A DNA stretch of 64,000 bases from Mycobacterium colombiense CECT 3035. GTDB lineage: Bacteria > Actinomycetota > Actinomycetes > Mycobacteriales > Mycobacteriaceae. This document shows positions 60,046 through 64,000 of this stretch, one piece after another. The DNA lies in assembly GCF_002105755.1 (NCBI RefSeq), contig NZ_CP020821.1, forward strand, positions 2,418,001-2,482,000, written 5' to 3'. The position numbers and the translations under genes were made by a program. Every line of letters begins with the position of its first letter. Position 1 is the first letter of the stretch. Below the pieces are notes generated by a model. That model ran no database searches. It was not told the origin of the DNA and saw nothing but the letters and a program-made list of their open reading frames with translations.

Positions 60046-60446
60046 CGCTGCAGATACTCCCGATGCTGTGGCGAGAGGCGCACCAGCCGCTCCTCCTCGA
60101 TGTGGACGGCCGCCAGTTGCGACTCGGCGATGACGGCGGGCTTCGACTCCGGGTCCGCGGCAACCGAGCGCACCTCGTAGCCCAGCGTGAAGTCGACCGC
60201 CCGCAGCCGCTTGGTCCACATGGTGACCTGCAGCGGCGAATCCACCAGCCGCAGCTGCCCTTTGTACGTCACCTTGACCTCGGCGATGAGTAACCCGATG
60301 GTCAAGATGTCGACCTCGAAGGCCTCACGCAGGAACTGGACGCGGGCCTCCTCGAGGATCGTGACCATGGTCGCGTGGTTGACGTGCTGGTACATGTCGA
60401 TGTCCGACCAGCGCACTGGCACGGGGGCGATGAAGCCGACGCTCAA
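60033..60446 (-). CDS. Hotdog-fold acyl-CoA thioesterase
   Basis: The 137-residue homologue of Rv2475c is a 4HBT-type thioesterase: [29 protein letters not shown] carries the catalytic-type Asp and the NHA-Glu pattern, followed by the typical [10 protein letters not shown] and [10 protein letters not shown]. The likely reaction is hydrolysis of acyl-CoA thioesters. TTG 60446 is the start; its TTGA overlaps the gdh stop, and AGAGGA precedes it. No ATG or GTG fits the family N-terminus. Confidence 0.88.
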   Translation of the reverse strand: MSVGFIAPVPVRWSDIDMYQHVNHATMVTILEEARVQFLREAFEVDILTIGLLIAEVKVTYKGQLRLVDSPLQVTMWTKRLRAVDFTLGYEVRSVAADPESKPAVIAESQLAAVHIEEERLVRLSPQHREYLQRWIR

Positions 60447-63400
60447 CTTGACGATCCTCTTCCACTGGTGCGGGTCATGCGACGGATTTGTCGCGCGGCG
60501 ACGGACAGCGTAGCGAGATCCTTGTCCCCGCTTTCCTGAATCTCGATCAGTGTGCGGCGGGCCCGCTCCACCCTGGACGCGCTCAGGTGTTCCCACTCGG
60601 CGATCTTCTCTTCACCGCTTTCGTCGGGCTCCCCCACGGCGAGCACGTCGAAGCACAGCGACCGCAGCGAAGCATAGATATCGTCACGAATCGCCAAGCG
60701 CGCCAGAGAATGCCAGCGATCCCGGCGGGGCAGTTCGGACACCGCCGTCAAGAGCCCGTCGGTGCCGAGCCGGTCCATCAGCGCGAAGTAGGTGTCGGCG
60801 ACCTCGGCGGCGTCGATGTCGTTGATGTCACCGATGTCGATGATGTCGAGCAGGCTGAAGCGGTAGAGGCCGGCGGCCACCGAATAGGCGAGGTCTTCGG
60901 GTGCGCCCTGGGAGGTGAATTCGGCGGCCTCCTTTTCCACGATGGCCTTGTCGTCGCCGCGCAGCCATTCCGACATGCGTGGCGTCAGGGCCTGGACCTT
61001 GGCGGCGAACCGGTTGATCTCGGCGCCGACCGCCAGCGGCTGCGGACGATAGTTGAGCAGCCAGCGTCCGGCGCGGTCGATCAGCCGCCGGGTGTCCAGC
61101 GTGAGCCGATCCGACAGTGCGACGGGCAGTTTGGCCGCACGGATGCGCCGCCACGTCTCTCCCACCCCGAAGATGGCGTCGGTGGCAACGTAGGTGCGCA
61201 CCGCGTCGACGGATCCGACGCCGACGTCTTCGACGATGCGGAAGGCGTAGCTGATACCGGCGGTGTCCACCAGGTCGTTGATCAGCATGGTGGTGACGAT
61301 CTCGCGGCGCAGCTGATGCGTGCGGATCTCCGGAGTGAACCGTTCCCGCAACGGTTTCGGGAAGTACATCGGCAGCCGGGAGGCGAACACATCCTGCTCG
61401 GTCAGCTCGGTCTCGAGCATCTCCTCCTTGAGGCCGAGCTTCATGTGCGCCATCAGGGTGCACATCTCCGGCGAGGTAAGCCCGATGCCTGCCTCGGCGC
61501 GGCGCGCGATCTCCTTCTCCGAGGGCAGCGCCTCGAGTTCGCGGTGGATGCCGCGCTCGTCCACCAGGTACTGAATCAGCCTGGCGTGCACCGGCAGCAG
61601 GCTCGCCGCGTTCGCGCGGCTGGTGCCGATCAGGTCGTTCTGGTCGTCGTTGTCGGTGAGCACCAGCTGCGCGACCTCGTCGGTCATCGACTCCAGCAGC
61701 GGTTTGCGCTCCTCCGGTTTGACCTTGCCGGCGGTCACCAGCGAGTCGATCAAGATCTTGATGTTGACCTCGTGGTCCGAGCAGTCCACGCCGGCCGAGT
61801 TGTCCATCGCGTCGGTGTTGATCCGCCCGCCCGCCAGATCGAACTCGACGCGCCCCAGCGCGGTCACGCCGAGGTTGCCGCCCTCACCGATCACCTTGGC
61901 GCGCACCTGGCTTCCGTTGACCCGGACCGGATCGTTGGCGCGGTCGCCGACGTCGGCGTCGGACTCGGACTCGGCCTTGATGTAGGTGCCGATGCCGCCG
62001 TTGAACAGCAGGTCCACCGGCGCCTGCAGGATCGCCTTGATCAGGTTGGGCGGCGTCATCTCGGCGATGTCGCCCTCGATGCCCAGCGCGTCGCGGACCT
62101 GGGGGCTGACCGGAATCGCCTTGTGCTCACGGCTGTACACGCCGCCGCCCTCGCTGATCAGCGACGTGTCGTAGTCCTCCCAGCTGGACCGCGGCAGGTC
62201 GAACATCCGCCGGCGTTCCTCCCACGAGCGCGCGGCGTCGGGATCGGGATCCAAGAAGATGTGCCGGTGGTCGAAGGCGGCGAGCAGCCGGATGTGCTTG
62301 CTCAGCAGCATGCCGTTGCCGAAGACGTCGCCGCTCATGTCGCCGATTCCGACGACGGTGAAGTCCTCGGTCTGGGTGTCGATGTCCATCTCCCGGAAGT
62401 GCCGTTTGACGGCCTCCCACGCGCCCTTGGCGGTGATGCCCATGGCCTTGTGGTCGTAGCCGACCGACCCGCCGGAGGCGAACGCGTCGCCCAGCCAGAA
62501 TCCGTAGGACTTCGCGACGTCGTTGGCGATGTCGGAGAAGGTGGCGGTGCCCTTGTCCGCCGCCACCACCAGGTAGGCGTCGTCGCCGTCGCGCCGGATG
62601 ACTTCGGTTGGCGGGCTGACCTTTCCGGTTGCATGGTCGACGTTGTCGGTGACGTCGAGCAGGCCGGAGATGAACAGCTGATAGCAGGCGACGCCCTCGG
62701 CGCGGCTGGCATCGCGGTCGGCGGCGGCATCGCCGGTGGGCAGCGGCGGCCGCTTGAGGACGAACCCGCCCTTGGCGCCGACCGGCACGATGACGGCGTT
62801 CTTCACCGCCTGCGCCTTGACCAGGCCCAGGATCTCGGTGCGGAAGTCGTCGCGACGGTCCGACCAGCGCAGGCCGCCACGGGCCACCGGGCCGAACCGC
62901 AGGTGCACGCCCTCGACCCGCGGCGAGTAGACGAAGATCTCGTATTTGGGGCGCGGCAGCGGCAGCTCGTCGACCAGCTGGGCGTCCAGCTTGATCGCCA
63001 GCACGTTGCGGGCGCGGGCCGAACCCTCGCTCGTCACAAAGTAATTGGTTCGCAGCGTGGCCTGCACCAGCGACGCGAAGGCACGCAGAATGCGGTCGGT
63101 GTCCAGGCTCACCAGCGCGTCGATGTCGGCGGCGACCGCCGCCGCGGCGGCCTGTGCATCGCGGCCCGCCGACGAATCGGGGTCGGGGTCGAACAGCGCC
63201 TCGAACAGCGCGACGAGTGATCGCGCGGTCGAGGGATGCTCGTTGAGCACCGACTCGATGTAGGACTGGCTGTAGGGAAAGTTGGCCTGCCGCAGGTACT
63301 TTGCGTAGGCACGCAACAGCACGACCTGCTGCCAGCGCAGGCCCGCGCGCATCACCAGCTCGTTGAACCGGTCGATCTCCAGCCGGCCGTGCCAGATCGC

Positions 63401-64000
63401 GGTGACCGCGTCGGCGAACCGCTCGGCCATCGCGTCGCGCTCGTCCTGCGTCGAGGCCAGCCGGATGGTCGGATGCGGCGAGATCTTGAACTGGTAGATC
63501 CACACCGGCAGCCCGTCGGACCGGTTGACGGTGAAGGGGCGCTCCTCGAGCACCACCACGCCCATGCTCTGCAGCATCGGCAGCAGCTGGCTCAGCGAGG
63601 CCGTGCGTCCGCCCAGGAACCAGGTCAGCTGGGCCGTGCCGTCGTCGGCCTCGGTGAACACCAGCTTGACCGAATTGTCTTGCAGCTCACCGATGATGGC
63701 AATGTGGTCGATCGCGTCGGCCGGCGAGACGGCCTGCTTGTAGACCTCGGGGAACGCGGCCGCGTAGTACTCGGCGTCGGCATGCCCCACGGCGCCCTCC
63801 GCGGCGGCGGCGACCAGCCGGTCGCTCCAGGTGCGCGCGGCTTCGCTCAGCAGCGCCTGAATGCGGATGCGGTTGTCTTCGGAGACGTCGACCGGCGCGG
63901 CGCCGGGGCCGTCGGACGGCAGCCGGACCATGAAATGCATGAGGGCCCAAGGCGATTCGCTGACCCGGGCGGTGAATTCCAGCCGGGTGCCGCCGAATTC
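60443..64000 (-). CDS. gdh: NAD-dependent glutamate dehydrogenase, large type, C-terminal part
   Basis: The frame is open to the right edge, so the N-terminal part is outside the window; about 1,185 of roughly 1,600 residues are present. This is the 180-kDa (Rv2476c) class of enzyme that oxidises glutamate to 2-oxoglutarate, feeding KorAB here. Visible are the substrate and catalytic region [33 protein letters not shown], the nucleotide-binding segments [20 protein letters not shown] and [19 protein letters not shown], and a long helical C-terminus. In mycobacteria the activity of this enzyme is controlled by the phosphoprotein GarA. The gene is followed by a coupled thioesterase gene. Confidence 0.95.
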   Translation of the reverse strand, partial: EFGGTRLEFTARVSESPWALMHFMVRLPSDGPGAAPVDVSEDNRIRIQALLSEAARTWSDRLVAAAAEGAVGHADAEYYAAAFPEVYKQAVSPADAIDHIAIIGELQDNSVKLVFTEADDGTAQLTWFLGGRTASLSQLLPMLQSMGVVVLEERPFTVNRSDGLPVWIYQFKISPHPTIRLASTQDERDAMAERFADAVTAIWHGRLEIDRFNELVMRAGLRWQQVVLLRAYAKYLRQANFPYSQSYIESVLNEHPSTARSLVALFEALFDPDPDSSAGRDAQAAAAAVAADIDALVSLDTDRILRAFASLVQATLRTNYFVTSEGSARARNVLAIKLDAQLVDELPLPRPKYEIFVYSPRVEGVHLRFGPVARGGLRWSDRRDDFRTEILGLVKAQAVKNAVIVPVGAKGGFVLKRPPLPTGDAAADRDASRAEGVACYQLFISGLLDVTDNVDHATGKVSPPTEVIRRDGDDAYLVVAADKGTATFSDIANDVAKSYGFWLGDAFASGGSVGYDHKAMGITAKGAWEAVKRHFREMDIDTQTEDFTVVGIGDMSGDVFGNGMLLSKHIRLLAAFDHRHIFLDPDPDAARSWEERRRMFDLPRSSWEDYDTSLISEGGGVYSREHKAIPVSPQVRDALGIEGDIAEMTPPNLIKAILQAPVDLLFNGGIGTYIKAESESDADVGDRANDPVRVNGSQVRAKVIGEGGNLGVTALGRVEFDLAGGRINTDAMDNSAGVDCSDHEVNIKILIDSLVTAGKVKPEERKPLLESMTDEVAQLVLTDNDDQNDLIGTSRANAASLLPVHARLIQYLVDERGIHRELEALPSEKEIARRAEAGIGLTSPEMCTLMAHMKLGLKEEMLETELTEQDVFASRLPMYFPKPLRERFTPEIRTHQLRREIVTTMLINDLVDTAGISYAFRIVEDVGVGSVDAVRTYVATDAIFGVGETWRRIRAAKLPVALSDRLTLDTRRLIDRAGRWLLNYRPQPLAVGAEINRFAAKVQALTPRMSEWLRGDDKAIVEKEAAEFTSQGAPEDLAYSVAAGLYRFSLLDIIDIGDINDIDAAEVADTYFALMDRLGTDGLLTAVSELPRRDRWHSLARLAIRDDIYASLRSLCFDVLAVGEPDESGEEKIAEWEHLSASRVERARRTLIEIQESGDKDLATLSVAARQIRRMTRTSGRGSSS

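Noticed and set aside
60488..63220. A 910-codon open frame antisense to gdh
   Set aside because: High-GC third codon positions of gdh keep this frame open; the product has no recognisable sequence.

Overview
The window is a high-GC actinobacterial chromosome segment, almost certainly from a slow-growing non-tuberculous Mycobacterium. From the degV gene (about 4.1 kb) to the right edge, the gene order follows, with local insertions and losses, the M. tuberculosis stretch Rv2417c to Rv2476c. Rv numbers and family comparisons are recalled from memory; nothing was searched. The species was not determined, though a relative of the M. avium complex would fit. Many genes start with GTG or TTG, and many neighbours overlap by 4 nt (ATGA, GTGA or TTGA), so starts were chosen from these overlaps, Shine-Dalgarno sequences and remembered homologue lengths.

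Layout. 0-4.1 kb: the end of a dihydrodipicolinate-reductase-like gene and an mmpS/mmpL export pair with an IdeR-like inverted repeat upstream. 4.1-11.3 kb (minus): degV, octT, gpgP, rsfS, nadD, a tandem repeat held inside an inverted repeat, a VWA/MoxR pair and proA. 11.4-16.5 kb: an MscS channel with a cyclic-nucleotide-binding domain, coupled to a cyclase that has lost key catalytic residues; then rbsK and a small membrane protein. 16.6-22.1 kb: nadE and an accessory block of cysteine hydrolase, sirtuin, cytochrome P450 and TetR regulator with a perfect operator. 22.2-33.9 kb (minus): proB-obg-rpmA-rplU, rne, ndk, a DUF4233 protein, folC and valS. 34-38.5 kb: lectin-LysM protein, DUF937 protein, Rv2449c homologue, rpfE with an irregular repeat linker, and a 1.1-kb stretch without credible genes. 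38.5-47.9 kb: mobA-korB-korA, clpX, mmuM, clpP2-clpP1 with a ClgR-type box, and tig. 48-64 kb: tRNA-Pro, tRNA-Gly, lipP, a probably frameshifted secreted protein, nei1, rpiB, a DsbA-like protein, pepN, small conserved genes, HNH nuclease, glbO, aglA, an FAD oxidoreductase and the gdh operon, which is cut by the window edge.

How the genes work together. Most of the window is housekeeping: protein synthesis and quality control (valS, rplU, rpmA, obg, rsfS, tig, clpX, clpP1P2, pepN), RNA decay (rne), NAD, proline and folate synthesis (nadD, nadE, proA, proB, folC), central carbon and nitrogen flux (korAB, gdh, rpiB) and synthesis of the methylglucose lipopolysaccharide precursor (gpgP, octT). 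Genes of M. tuberculosis that are missing here are Rv2422-2424, ahpC/ahpD/PE25/PPE41, dctA, Rv2456c, Rv2459 and Rv2472-2473.

I found no CRISPR array, prophage, transposase or complete novel system. The observations most worth checking are single-residue departures in conserved enzymes (CPWA active site in the DsbA-like protein, a lost zinc cysteine in Nei1), the degenerate cyclase beside the cNMP-gated channel, the shifted repeats in RpfE, the inverted-repeat element at 7.5 kb and the NAD-linked accessory block.
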